Source of the DNA: Setophaga petechia
Lineage: Eukaryota; Chordata; Aves; Passeriformes; Parulidae
Assembly (NCBI GenBank): GCA_024362935.1
Contig: JANCRA010000001.1
Location: forward strand, 50,317,501 to 50,381,500
Length of the DNA stretch: 64,000 nucleotides
Direction of reading: 5' to 3'
Below are positions 22,263 to 35,200 of this stretch, piece after piece. Position 1 is the first letter of the stretch; each line of letters starts with the position of its first letter. A model generated the notes under the pieces. It was not told the DNA's origin. It made no database searches and was given only the letters and a program-made list of their open reading frames with translations. The translations under genes and the position numbers were made by a program.

Positions 22263-25200
22263 TTGGACAAAGGATATATCTCCCTGCAGACATTGCAGTG
22301 TTTGTAAAAACTACACACTTCTGACTGGATGCTGCCTCAGTACAGACTAAAGCTGAAGACACTTGGTGCTCTCTCTGAGTCTCACTCCAAATGCACTCCA
22401 CACAATGGGATCACCTCAGCTGACTTGGGACTAGAACCACAACATTTTGATCTAATCTATTAACAACAGGCACTGAAACATGTCCAGAAAACTTGATACT
22501 ATTGGGAGAAATGGGAAAAAATGAGGGGCAAATCTGTTTGGTCACTGTCACCTTCTAGACCAGAACAACATTTCTCTTCACTTTTGCTCTAAATGCTTTA
22601 GTCTTTCCTTTAGAAAATGTGCAGATGCAACATTAAACTTTAAAGCTTTTACTAGGTTAAAAAAAAAAAACCCTGTAAAAACACAATAGATATTGGATTT
22701 GATGACTGCCTTCCAAGAAGCACAAGTGGTACACTCCTTTCATTCAGTTACCAAACTAGGTTTCATTACTTGAAAACAAACTGTCAAATGCTTCCTACTA
22801 CAGGTAGTATTTTTTGCTATCAAAACTTTATGAAATCCTGATCAAAATTATGTGCATTTTAAATGAAAGAAGAAGAAGGCAAGCAATTTTCTGTGCTCAG
22901 TAAGAAGGCACTGAACTGTTAGTATAGGCTTTAGTGGGAAGATTGGTATGCTAACAGGAAAGGTTGTGTTTGCTTAGTGCTAAGTAGAATTCACAGATAT
23001 GGGCAAGAGAAAGATGGACTTCCAGTGAGACCAGAAAATTAAGTGGAAAATTCATATACTTCATAAAGGAGACAAGCCACTCACTTCAAGACCTGTCTGA
23101 ATTGGTGTTAAAGTACCTGGGAAGCACCTAATCATACTATTACTGCCTAACACAAGATATTATCTTTTGATGAGCTATTAAACATTAAAAACACTTCTGT
23201 GGAGCAAGCAAGCAATTCATTATAGCTTATGTTGGCCAAGAGGTTCATCTGAGATGCATAACAGATTTAAAAAAGGTCCAATTAATATTTACTAAAATAC
23301 CTTCAGCATTCTGTCATTTTTCCCTTGATCCCAAACTCTGTCTTCCCCTCATCAGGTGACCCAGGGACCTCTTCCTGGATCAGATTCACTCACAGAAACG
23401 TCTACGTTTCTCCCAGGGCTTAAAACCACATACAGACATCTAAAGAATCATCCTACAGTTATCATGTTACAGCCACATACATTGCTCCATTAGCAAAAAT
23501 GCCCAGGCCTACAGGATTAGATGGCAGAGACTCAGAGAAAGAATAAAATGTCAGAGGAGCTGAGCAGTTAAGGGATGCCCTGTACAATAATTATGTATTT
23601 AAAACTGTGTGGGTGCTCAGGAAAGTCCAACTAGTAACTCTAAAATGTAGCATTAACTCTATATTTTCATATAGTGAAATACAAAGTGAGTAACAGAACG
23701 TTATCTCCAAAATACTCACCAACTACAAACACAGCTTTCAAGAGTGACGATACCTTTCAATACTCTTCAATGGAATCAACACAATGGGCTTCTGTTTTGG
23801 TGGAAATATATGATGCAACCAATGTATCCTTTCTCCCTTCCCTGTAGCAGTTTAACAATAAGGAGTAGAAAACTGTTGCATCTAAATTCAGAGGATGCCA
23901 TTCACCTATAGTATGTAGCAAACTATAAATATGTCAGGAAGAAACTGCAACTTTAAAACCCACCCTTTTTCATTATCACATACAACAGTTGGAACCTAAT
24001 GTTAACATTAAAAGAGCTTTTATGTTAAATGCTCTTTTATGACCCATAAGTGAAAGCATGTAATGGATTCAGAAACATAATTTATAAAGAAATCCAGACC
24101 ATGTATGTAACAACATATCCATTCTTGAAGAGATTTATCTACACGGTGTTTTTTTAAAGGTTATATTGTGTTCTTCTTTAAAGTTTTGGGGAACATTAGG
24201 GAAGTGTGAGCCACACAAAAGTAACAAAACACAAGAATTCCAGCACCAGTGCTAGTTTATTGCTTCAGTGAAAACAGCTCACACTCCATCATCTCGAAAT
24301 ACAAGAGTCTGAGAGCTTCACAAGCACAAAGATTTCTGAGGAACCACTCACCTTCCAAAGGCTCAAAATCTCTCCTCCTCTCCTGAACACTGCACAGCTC
24401 CAGACACCAACTTAGAAAAACTGCTCCCAGCACAAACGGAGGCAAATAACTCAGCTACATACAGGGATAAAAGCCTACATTGAGAGGCCCTTGTGTTGCT
24501 TCCTTGGGAGTGTCCTCTCCAGCAACCAGAGGGCTTAAATTAACATAGAATGGTTTCACTTACAAGGCAGGTGTTTGCAATGTCTGCACTTGGAACCTCA
24601 TTAGTGAAATTAAAGCCTTGCAACAGCACACGCTCGATTTTTTAAACAAAGGCATTAGAGACCAAACAAAAAGAAAGCAATAAACTAATTAATGTGTAAA
24701 TTACCCTAATTGTTTTGTTCTCACATGACGTTATCAATCACTAAGTGCCACAGCAGAAACATGTTATTTTATCATCTGGTGAAATTAGCCTGCCTACAGG
24801 AGATTTCTTTGACTTTGCCAGTATGGTCCTTCAGTGTTTTTATTTTTGATTGTAAATAACTCATTAAAAATAATCAGAATATTTAATTTCATTTGATTAG
24901 AGCACTGCAGCTGTGCTTCCATACTGCTCTTTTACAGAAGAAAACATTTCTTGTACCTTCTCTCCCCCATAATGTGGCCCGCTGTGAAAAAGGAAATCTA
25001 ATAAATTGTTAAACTGAGGCCAGAGACAAATGAAAAAGACAGTGGTTTTTGGTTTGGTTGACAAGATCAAATCTCTGAATCACACTGAAAATATCTCTAA
25101 ATATTTATTTGTACACCAGCACAGAGGAGGAAATAAGCATGCTAAAACTTCAGTACTAGCTCAGCTCTTCATGCTTGCAATATTTTTGTTCTGATCCAAC

Positions 25201-26507
25201 ACTGCTTGACAGATAAGTGCCCACAAACCATGTCCCATCAGAAGCCTCATTCTTTCTGCAATGCCTCCTGTCTCTCTTCACTTTGAGGGCATCAGGTCTA
25301 CTGCCTTTTAACACTGGGTTTTGAGGCTGTCATATTAAAATTCAATGCTTATTTCAGCTGTTGACTCTCTGGTTGCTACATTCTCTAGTTTGGGGACTCT
25401 GAATTACCTGAATATATGGGGTTACTGCAGCAGCTTCTCGTTTACACAGCCAGTATGCAGTTTAAGGCTGAGAATAACATGAAGAGCAATATTGTGCAAA
25501 ACCAAGCAAGTTTAGAAAAGCTGCATCTCACTGAAAACATACAACCCATTGTTTGAGTTGGATGTCTGATGTCTAAATCCTTTTAAACTGCACATTTTTA
25601 AATTTTAAGCAGTAAATGACAGTTATATTTAGAATACAATTTCTCTTAATTTAACATTACTGTGATAACTTGTGCCACTAATTTATTAAAGCTTGCAACA
25701 AATATGATAATGAAAAAACGCACTTGTAAAAGTTGCTATAAGGAAGTTATTAAAAATTTAGTATGATTATTAATTTATAATAGAATGTGTAGCATTTCTT
25801 CTGTGAAAACCTAAATGTACATTACATAATAGCATAATTAATTCTTTTAGTTACTGATTTTGACAGGAGAGCAGCCCTAATAATTAGTGGAGTGAGTGTA
25901 TGCTAAAACTTGCTGCCTGTAGCTCAACTTAGACTGAGATTAAAACTGGACCTGCCAACTCATTTATTTTCAAGGCAACTCACAGTATGACTCCAGCTTT
26001 TGGAATAAATTCCATTTTTTTAGAAAAAATGCACAAAATGTCAATTTCTGGCCCACACTGTTGCCAGATACAGCATGACATTTTGATCTAAGTTTACCCT
26101 ATAGATTTTGGATGCAGAAGACAAAGTATTTAAAAGCTACACCTGTGCACATAGAGACACTGTACAATCTTTGAGGTTGAATACTGCTTGACTTACAAGT
26201 CTGAACTTTTTCTGGCAAGGCCATTCTCTGCCTGTGCTTTTAGGGACCAGAGATCCATCAGCCACTTGGATTGGCATGCATATTACTGGCCAGGTTGCTC
26301 TGCCCTCAATCTAACACAGCAAACCTGAGGAACAAGCCAGGATGTGAGTGTATTAAAAGAAATATGTTGTAAAATTACACATTGGACACAGACAGACAAG
26401 AATAGAAGAGCCACAACTCACGGTCAAGTGGTAAAGGAAGGATGAACAAGAAAGTTGCTGGCTACTACCTGAATATAGCTTTTTCTTTGTTTATTTGACT
26501 TGAGTCA
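22263..26507. other. Intronic stretch with candidate regulatory-looking unique DNA
   Basis: No recognised repeat. 24240-24480 is a possible LTR in minus orientation (weak). 24590-24790 and 25570-25900 are low-complexity-free AT-rich blocks with several TAATTA/ATTAAT words that resemble conserved non-coding DNA. Conservation cannot be tested from one sequence. Confidence 0.4.
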
Positions 26508-26607
26508 CTTTTTCTTTTGTTGTGGGTGGGGTCTTTTTGTTTGTTTTTGTTTTTTTTTTATTTTGGGCTTGTCGGTTTGGTTTTTTTGTGGTTTTTTTTT
26601 TTTTTTA
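26508..26607 (+). repeat. T/G-rich low-complexity tract
   Basis: About 100 bp of TTTGTTTG, T9 and T14 runs with GGGTGGGG, placed about 55 bp before a CR1 fragment. It is similar in style to the complement of the A/C-rich tract at 3325-3458. Confidence 0.88.
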
Positions 26608-26663
26608 AGGAAAAAAACACATCAGCTTTGAACACACAAAGAAACATTTTGAGGAGAACTGTC

Positions 26664-26965
26664 GAATCATAGATAGATTTGGGCTATAAGGAATGATTAG
26701 AAGTCATCTACTCCAATCCCGTTGCAACATGCAGGAATATCTTATAATATAATATAAGAATAACTAGATGAGGTTGCTCAGAGCCCCATCCAGCCTGAAA
26801 CCTTGAATGTTTCCATTCAAGAGATGGGACATCCACCACCTCTCTAGGCAGCTGTTCCAGTGCCTCACCACCCTTGTTCTAAAACACTTCTTCTATCTTA
26901 CATTATACCTTGTCCTATCACAACAAAAAGTTGTGATATGCTAAAAAAATCTGTCCCACCTTTGA
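26664..26965 (-). mobile_element. CR1 LINE 3'-end fragment
   Basis: Starts GAATCATAGATAGATTTGGG, the antisense CR1 3' terminus. Continues with AGTCATCTACTCCAATCCC, GGTTGCTCAGAGCCCCATCC, GACATCCACCACCTCTCTAG and CAGTGCCTCACCACCCT. A small TATAATATAATATAAG expansion near 26745 interrupts it. Diverged; the right edge is approximate. Confidence 0.9.
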
Positions 26966-29900
26966 GGGAACTCTTGATGTTACAAAAAATAGATAAACCA
27001 GTAGCATTCACTTAAAAACACAGTTCTTAGGCCCCCAAAATCCAAATGTCATGTTTTTAGTCTGCATCAAACCATTTATAAAGATTTTTACCACATAACC
27101 TAAAGTTCTTCTTACAGGTTGTAACAGCAAGTTGATGGAAAGAGTGATGAAATCTTCAGACAAGAAAGAGGGCACTGAAGTCCTACGGAATGCAGAATGT
27201 ATATTTTTAGTCACTTCTTTGAGTGGCCAGGAATTATTCATATTCCTCTGAGACAATATTGAAGAGTAGGGATATCTGTCCTTGAAATTTTTTATTCCAT
27301 CTCACATGGTTGGTCTGCTAGGGGACCTACAGCCCGTGACCTGCCTCTCCCACACTTAACATCTGGCAGCAACCTCCCAAAACTGCAAAGGAGCAGTTCT
27401 CACAAAGCAAAGAGATTGCCTCTTTAAACACACCCCCAAACAAGCCTCCAGCTTTCCCCTGAAGGGTTCCATGCAGGAAGCACAATAAACTGACATTATT
27501 AAGCACAGTCAAACTACACTGACAACAGGGAGATTGACCATCAGCAGTATGAGGGTTTCAACAGAACTCCAAGCATAATCCATAAGCTTTTCTCCATCCC
27601 AACAGAACTACTGTCCATCTTTTGCTGAAATGCACTTTCAGCTTGGTCAGAGTCATATAGCAAAACACAAACTTTGCCAGCAAAACCTAGCAGCAGAGAA
27701 TTAAATAAATAAGCTTCCCCTTAGAGACATTTTTATTAGTTCTAGAAGCAGCGTTTTGAAATTTCAGTGTCATTTTTCAGACTAAATGAACCCTGATGGG
27801 TTGAAGCCGGCATTTCTTCTACACAACATCATTTATCAAGTTTTTTTTTTTTCATTTTCAAGAACAAGTGCAATGTTGGAAAAAGACAAAGAAACAGAAA
27901 TGCCTAGATCAGAGCACAGATTAAGCAAAAATCTCTTCCAAATTAGTAAATCCTGTAATATTACTAATTACTTTTAAAAAACATAAAATGCAGTAAGAAA
28001 TAATTAACCCAAAGCGTATTTTTTTCTCCTGAATAAAGGCTGTCACTAGAATAACTCAGAGAAGAGTGAAGCAAGTAATTTAAATGCAGGCAAAAGCCAT
28101 AAATTAGATAACTAACACTTTACCCATGTGCCAGAAAACAGAAAAAAAAATAGTCCAAGCCTATTGGACCTCTGATTGGCATTTTTAAAACTCTCAGTGA
28201 AAAGTAGGATATCCTTATTCTTCCTCCTGAGGATAAGCTAGTGGAGTTTTTGACATGCAAAACTTGCATGGCACAAGCCATGTTCTCTTGCAATAATGAA
28301 GAGGAGAGAAAATGTGGAAACATAAAGCTGATGCAACAGGAATATTAACTTCATTTTTAGAACAAATGAAGTGAGGATAACCAAAGAAATAATTGCAATT
28401 CTCACGCCTTTAAGTGAAAGAGTAGACTTTGCCTTTTCCAAACTGTGATCAGCTCACTACCAACAGGGAGGAACCCTGTGGATCCTACAAGGACAATTAA
28501 CTTACACAAAAGAATAAATGATCATCCCTTCAGAACACGAGCCAGAAAATTCACTTGCATATTTACTGCAGACACTGCAGTATCAATATAACTGTTGAGG
28601 CAGCCCCTGTAACAAATAAAAGTTGTAAGGAAGTTTTAGATGGTGTATTATTATTACCCTCTACCACTCTGTTTTCATCCTGCTTGGCTGACTGAGACAA
28701 CCAGTAATGTTATTTGTGTAGACAACATTTTTCCCCACAGCATCATCTAAAACAACAGGCTGAGCATTCTGTTCTTAATTACTTTATTTTCAATTGTTTG
28801 TGTGCTACAAGTTCTTTAGAAAAAAAAGAAAACAAGTCTAGCATTTTAATTGGCTTTAAACTCCACTACATCAACACTCAGTGGGAAACTACAGTTGTAA
28901 ATGGCAAGGAATAACAGAAGTGATAAAATAGCAATTCCACACCTTCACGGATATGCTTACACCTGTCTCTTTATATTTATCTTCATCAATGAAAACTGTG
29001 GAAGTTTGAAAAATACATACATTCCCTTTATTCAAAAAATTCCAGGAATTTAACCAACTAAACCAAACCACAAGTGTTTTTGTTTATAGCCCATAAGATT
29101 ATCAAAAGAAACAGGTGCGAAATGAGTATTAAAGACATCTGGTAGCTGGAAGTTCTGTCATTTTCTGAGTATCTGTACATGCTCCCTCTTTTATTCTTGA
29201 TATTGACAGGAAAAACCATGAAAGCCCTGGATAAGTGCACTGCTTATTTCAGACACGTAAGTTAAAAGACACAAACCTATTTGCCACTGAAATACAAATT
29301 TCTCTTTCTAAACTAGGAAAAATCTCTTCAAGTTTTTGAATAGCACAGTGTCCAGTTTAAAAGAAGAAATTTAGAAGCATCAATTACAAATAAAATCTGG
29401 GGCTACTGCTCTTATATGAGAAATATTTGGAATCTTAATAACATAACATAGGCAAGGATTATACTTTATATCACTGCTTAAGTTGGCACATTTTATCATC
29501 ACACTAAACTACTCCTTGAATACGAAAAGAAAGTACAGAGCTTCTCATTAGCCCTACTGGCTAGAGAGGCAGCAATTTTAAGGCAGTCCTACATCCAAAT
29601 GCTGGTAATAACACATATTTCTTGAGAAGTTTTTAGAGAGGAAGAAAAATAATGTAGAGTGAACATATAAGGAAATACTGTTGAAGGACATCCTCTTCCC
29701 AGCCTGAGGGACACTATTTCACCTATGTTCCTGCAGTCTATCTCTGTGCATGTTCCAGCTAAGAGTGAGATCAAAAACAATTTCCTATTCTGCTGAGGCA
29801 TTTCAGAACTTATCACACTATTTGTGCAACTTCTGCTGTGGTCTCTCCTGACTTTCTCCACTGAATTTCAAATTTCAACATCTAAGTGGAAAAAAAAGTC

Positions 29901-31727
29901 CATTTTCAGGTAACTTGCTGTCAGTACTTGAGCGACAAAGCAAAGTTTAAAAAGGGAACTTTTGAAAAAGTCTTCTACTAAAAAAACTGAAGAGTAGGGG
30001 CAGCTCTTGCACTGCGATCTGTAGGGCCCATCACTACCAGAACAGCTCAGCTTGGTCAAGTGGTGCTCAGTCACTTACCCTGGTGTTAAAGGCACAAGGG
30101 ACATGGCAATGCCAAACCCAACACTGCAGAACATCACAACCAGAAATGTATTTTGCCTCCCTCTATTTCATGGTAGTAGAAATCAGGGTGAAGTTTTAGA
30201 TACATAAGAGAAGGAGCTCCATGTAGCAAGATGCTGGTCTCTACCTGATGTGACAAAGGCTACTGCTGATGAAGGGGACATTTAGATGAAAAAACAACTT
30301 TCACTTAGGAAAGTGAAAGGTGTGAATGTTATCCAAACTATCTCACTGGATTTTCTTGGATTTACTGCATGAGGTAATTAATGCTGTTTCTTGACTGATC
30401 CAAGATTCCTGGCATAGGTGCACAAACTGCACTTAGGTAGGGGAGAGTGGGAGGAAGCTCTCAGCCACGGAATCGATGCAGGGGCTCAGGTGAAAACAGG
30501 CAGAACAAGTGAAAAAGGACATATAATCAAAAATACTCCCTACTTCAAGGACTTGTGTGTGAAAGCAGAGGGTATAAAAGAAAAATCATCACTTAATTTT
30601 GTGCTGGTAATCCCCCAAACTATCCTTTGCAAACATATTCCAGTAATGCCAGACAGATGGCAAAGAGCGATTTCAGTGGTTCCAGGTGAAGACACCTGGC
30701 TAAAAGCCTTATTATTCGTTTCCTTGATTCTACCAAAGACATTCAAGAACAATTTTCCTTGCTACAGTTATCTAACATTTCTTTATACTTCCCCCATTGC
30801 ACATGCTTGCAAGAGACAACTCCTTGCAAATGGGCAAAGAGGTTCCTGCATTGCAACCCATTTGGGCAATACAGTAATAAGAAAATATAAATATTGTTTG
30901 AAGATATAAATGACAATTTTTCGCTGCTCTTTAGGGAGGGCTGCTTGGAAGCAAAGGAGGCCAAAAAAAGAGTATTTTTTGCTGCCTGAATGCAAAAAAC
31001 CAGGAAATCCTACTTCTGTTCTGGATATTCTTTCCAAACTGTTATTGCTCTGTTTTGAAAAATCTTACCAAGCATCAAAGCCCAAGAGCCACACCAGATT
31101 ACCAATCCACTACTCATCACTGTTTCCTAGTAGCAGTAATGATTGGAAAGACAAATAAACATCAAACAGCCATTTCATAAGGAAGCGAAGCTAAAATAAA
31201 ACCTTTACTGAAGCTCTAGTAAATAAATAAATAAATACAATATGAACCAGTTTTAGAAGAGAAAAATCAATAACTGAGTATGAAATTTACAGTAAGAGCA
31301 ATTTGACACCGAGAATGACAGCTCTGAAGAGCAACAGAAAGAAAGTGTAAACACTGGCAGTTATCTGGAGTAGTGATGAGAGTCAAGTCGTATAACATTC
31401 ACTTCTGTGCCTTACTTTATCACTCAGGACAATCCAAAATCCAGAAAGAGGGAATGACAACCCAGTTTTACAAACCTGCCCTAGTCCCACAGCCAAAAAG
31501 TGTCATGTAAGTGACAGGACAAAGGAGACTAAATATAGGTATTTTAAGCTCCACTTCAGTTCTGCATCACCTGTGATATTATACTGCTCCAAGCAGACTA
31601 AGAACTATAAGGTAAGCATACAGCTGCAGGGAAGCCCTGACTGACAGCCAAGAATCATTGTCACCACCCACAGATGAAAATCTCAGGCATAGATTATGTT
31701 TTTCATCAAAACTGGCTTAAGCAGGGC
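26966..31727. other. Intronic stretch including the longest open frame
   Basis: No repeat recognised apart from (TAAA)n at about 31220-31236. It contains the longest open frame of the window, 163 codons at 30418-30909 on the + strand. That frame has no signal peptide, domain or motif I recognise, and nothing to suggest splicing or conservation, so I do not call it a gene. Confidence 0.5.
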
Positions 31728-32200
31728 TGTATTTGAACCCCAGCTGGCACTCCCCACCAGTGGGATAGGGGAGATAATCAAAGAGCCCAAGTGAAAAAAA
31801 CCTTGTGGGCTGAGCTAAACACAGTTTAATGGGTAAAGCAAGAACTGTACACACAAGCTAAGCAAAACAAAGCAAGGAATCCCTTCAGTGCTTCCCATGG
31901 TGTTCAGCCATTCCCAGGAGAGCAGGGCTCCATCACATTTAATGGTGACTTGGGAAGCAAAACACCATCAGGTCAAACATCTCCACTTCCTCCTTCTTCC
32001 CCCGGTGTATGTGCTGAGCAGATGCCACATGGTCTGGGACATCCCGTTGGTCAGCTGGGGTCACCTGTCCTGGCTATGTCCCCTCTTCCAGCTCCTAGGG
32101 ATCCCTCACCCCCTCACACCCCTTCCAGCACAAATCCAAAAATAGCCCCAAAGCAGCAACCAAGAGAAAAAATAAGTCCACCCCAGCCAAAACCAGCCCA
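31728..32200 (-). mobile_element. Solo LTR of an avian endogenous retrovirus, internally deleted
   Basis: The + strand contains words I know from a widespread bird LTR read in antisense: GAACCCCAGCTGGCACTCCC near the start, CACAGTTTAATGG, then GGTCAGCTGGGGTCACCTGT, CCTGGCTATGTCCCCTC, and CAGCACAAATCCAAAA with CCCAGCCAAAACCAGC at the end. The element therefore reads on the minus strand, starting near 32200. Between the CTCCTAGGG word (about 32095) and CAGCACAAATCC (about 32129), part of the usual sequence is missing. No retroviral internal genes are adjacent and no target duplication is obvious. Confidence 0.75.
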
Positions 32201-35200
32201 AGAACTTCTCTATGAGATCTCAAAAACCAAAGCATTTCGGTGAGCAACAAGTTAATCTGTAAAAACTGTTTAACAAAAACAAGAGGAGAGTTTAACTGGC
32301 ATTTTAATACCTTTTCATTAACAAAAAGGAAAAAAACCAACCCTAAAGAAATCCTGATGAGATCATGAAAGTCAGCACTAATTTATCCAGATTTATTACT
32401 TTTATGAAACCATCACTCTCAGATTTATCTGATTTCACTACATGTTCTAGAGAGGTTACAAAACATATTAGCTTTAGCCTAGAAAAAAAAAATTTAAAAA
32501 CAGACATAAAATTTGGCACGACTGGTTCCTTCTCTAGTATTCCCTTGCAGTAATTTTTTCAAATTACAGCCATGACATTAATCTTCTAAGTATAGTATTT
32601 TTAGCTCGTATCTAGAAATATTTAGTCCTTTTTTAAAATTTATTTTATTTAAATACCCTCCTACAGAGTAGAAATAAAATGATGGAATACATGTTACACA
32701 TCACTCTTGCACATGGGGCAAAATGGGCAGAAGTTGCTGCTCAGCTGAGGAGAATTTTTTTTTATGTAGAAGTAATATGGGGAAAGAAGAGAGAAAATAG
32801 ATATATAACACAAAATATGCTGAGCAGAAAGGGACTCACAAGGACCATCCAGTGCAATGCCTGGCTCTGCATAAGACCATGCCTAGTAATAATCTCAGAA
32901 ATTTCAAACATTACCTAATTGCTGCTGCAATTCTAATTGGATGATCACTAAAATATTTTAATCAGACAAAGAAGGTAAAGGAAGATTCTGTGCCATACAA
33001 TGTTCCTTTGCAGACCTGACATTTACACCTATCCATTTACATCCTTGTAGGAAAAGTGCATAAAAGCAATAGGTGAATCAAGTCAATCTATACAATCTCA
33101 TTCAGAATAAAATCCAACTATTTATTTCATTTAATGTGGAAATCATTTCTAACCATTAATGTTTTCATAAAGAGTTCAGTCTCCACTGTCAGAAAAATTT
33201 AAAGCCCAGAGGGAACTTGGGAAGCATAAACAGGATTAAGATTTCTTGTTGCTTTTTATATAATGCATTTCATACCCCAGGATGAAAAATCTTCGTGTAT
33301 GAACGTTCCCATAAGCCTTTTCCATGCAGATGCTTTTCTTTTTTATCTCAAAGCACAAATACAGTATAAATAGCAATGACAGAGTTTCAGCCTTCATGAT
33401 GTTTGCTTATAAAATAAATATTAAAGATCGCATAAAGGGACATTTCCCATTATAACAATGTACAGCAGACAGAGGGCTTTGGTTCACTCCCCACGGAAAA
33501 TGTGCCAAACATGCTCTTCTGTATAAAGTACATAGCTGAAAAATTCAAATTGTGGAACCTTTGTTCTCCTGCATTTAAATTGCCTTCTCAGTATTGTGTG
33601 CCAGAAGGGCTTGTTATGCCAACAGGAATGCAGTCGAGGGAAAAGGAAACAGCAGGAAGTCAGATGTGAATTTGGTGTTACTCTAAGATGTATAGAATAC
33701 ATTAAAATAAAAAAATCAGTAAGACAAAGAATGAAGTAAGCTACTGCTGCAGCTACCAGATGTGGCAGGTATCTCTGAAACTGAGACAAGTTTGGCAAAG
33801 CTGCTGCAATTCTTCCAAAGTGAGGATGATGGGGCAATGGCCAGGCTGACCTGCTGGCAAAACACAAGAACTGGCTTCCTGATAGTGAACTCCTTGCCTC
33901 CCTCAGCAGCACCCATGAACAGACACCTTTATATCAACAATTTTCAACAGAACACGTTCTGAGACATCTCAGTTATCCAAAAAATCTACCATGCTGGCTG
34001 CACTTAAAACACTGGCATAAACCTTTCAATGTAGTTCAGCTCTGTGTCAATTTAATCAGTCAGGACAATATGATCTTTGTATGCTTTCTGAATGACACGT
34101 GAACCACTTTTAAATACAGAACACCTGAAGTAGAAAAATTAAACTCTAGATTTTCTTTTATTGCTCAGTTGTTAACAGCAGCTGTTTAATTCTACTCGAA
34201 CGAACTCATTTTTCAGTGTAAAAGCAAGCATGCCAATTAGTACTGCAAACAAACAGTTGGAGCTAACTTTTTAGAGCCTCTTTTTCATTGGAAATGTTAA
34301 AAACAAGTTTTCAGTCCTGAATCAGAAGAAACACACATTGAAAAGTTCAAGATAACCCATGAATGGAGTCTGCTATGTCGTGTTATCCTCATTGCTCTGG
34401 TGATATGGAAACAGCAACTTAAATGTGTGATCTGAGTTTCTGCCCTGGACTAGAGTAAAGCCATTCCTGAAAAGCCAAACTGGGGAACCCCCTTCAGAGC
34501 TTGAAATTCTTTGCATAGCTTTTTTTTTTTTTCTGCTTGTTGCAGAAAGTGAGACTGTGTTTTCTTTCCTTGACAAAACTGTTGGCATATTTTAAGTGGA
34601 AATCTCTCTCCTTGATATTACATTTTTAGAGGCTGTTTGCACTTACAGTCTAAATGCTAGTCCATGGCATGGGCTATACTTTTATAGCATTTAAACCCTA
34701 TCCAAAACACACTCACAGTTGGACAAGAGTTTAACTCTAGCAGTGTGGATTTTCTGCTCTTAGTTTCATGACTCTTAAAGAGGGCTGAAAATTAATATGT
34801 TTTACCCCTCAATCAGGGACAGGCCATTCCATGGCTCATCACTACCAAGCCTGGTTTTATGCCCTTCCCTCTCCAAATCTAGTTTCAGTCTATTTCAGTA
34901 AGCCCTGTTAACGCTTAGATGAAGATGCTTTTGCCCCTTTGAGACAGGGGTACCCTCTCTCTTGCCAGCAGGCCTGTAGTCAAGTAGACCAACCCAAGAG
35001 TAAAGAACCCAAAATTCTCCTGGTGACAGCAGTCACCAAGCTTGTTAATGGTCACTGGGGTCTGCCTGCTCCTTCCAACATCACTCTCTGCATCTGGTGG
35101 GACAGAGGATTTACTGCTTGTGCTCCTTACCTCTTAACCAGTCATCCCAAGGCCCTGACATCTCTTGATTACCCATGGACTTCTTATTGCAACTTCATCA

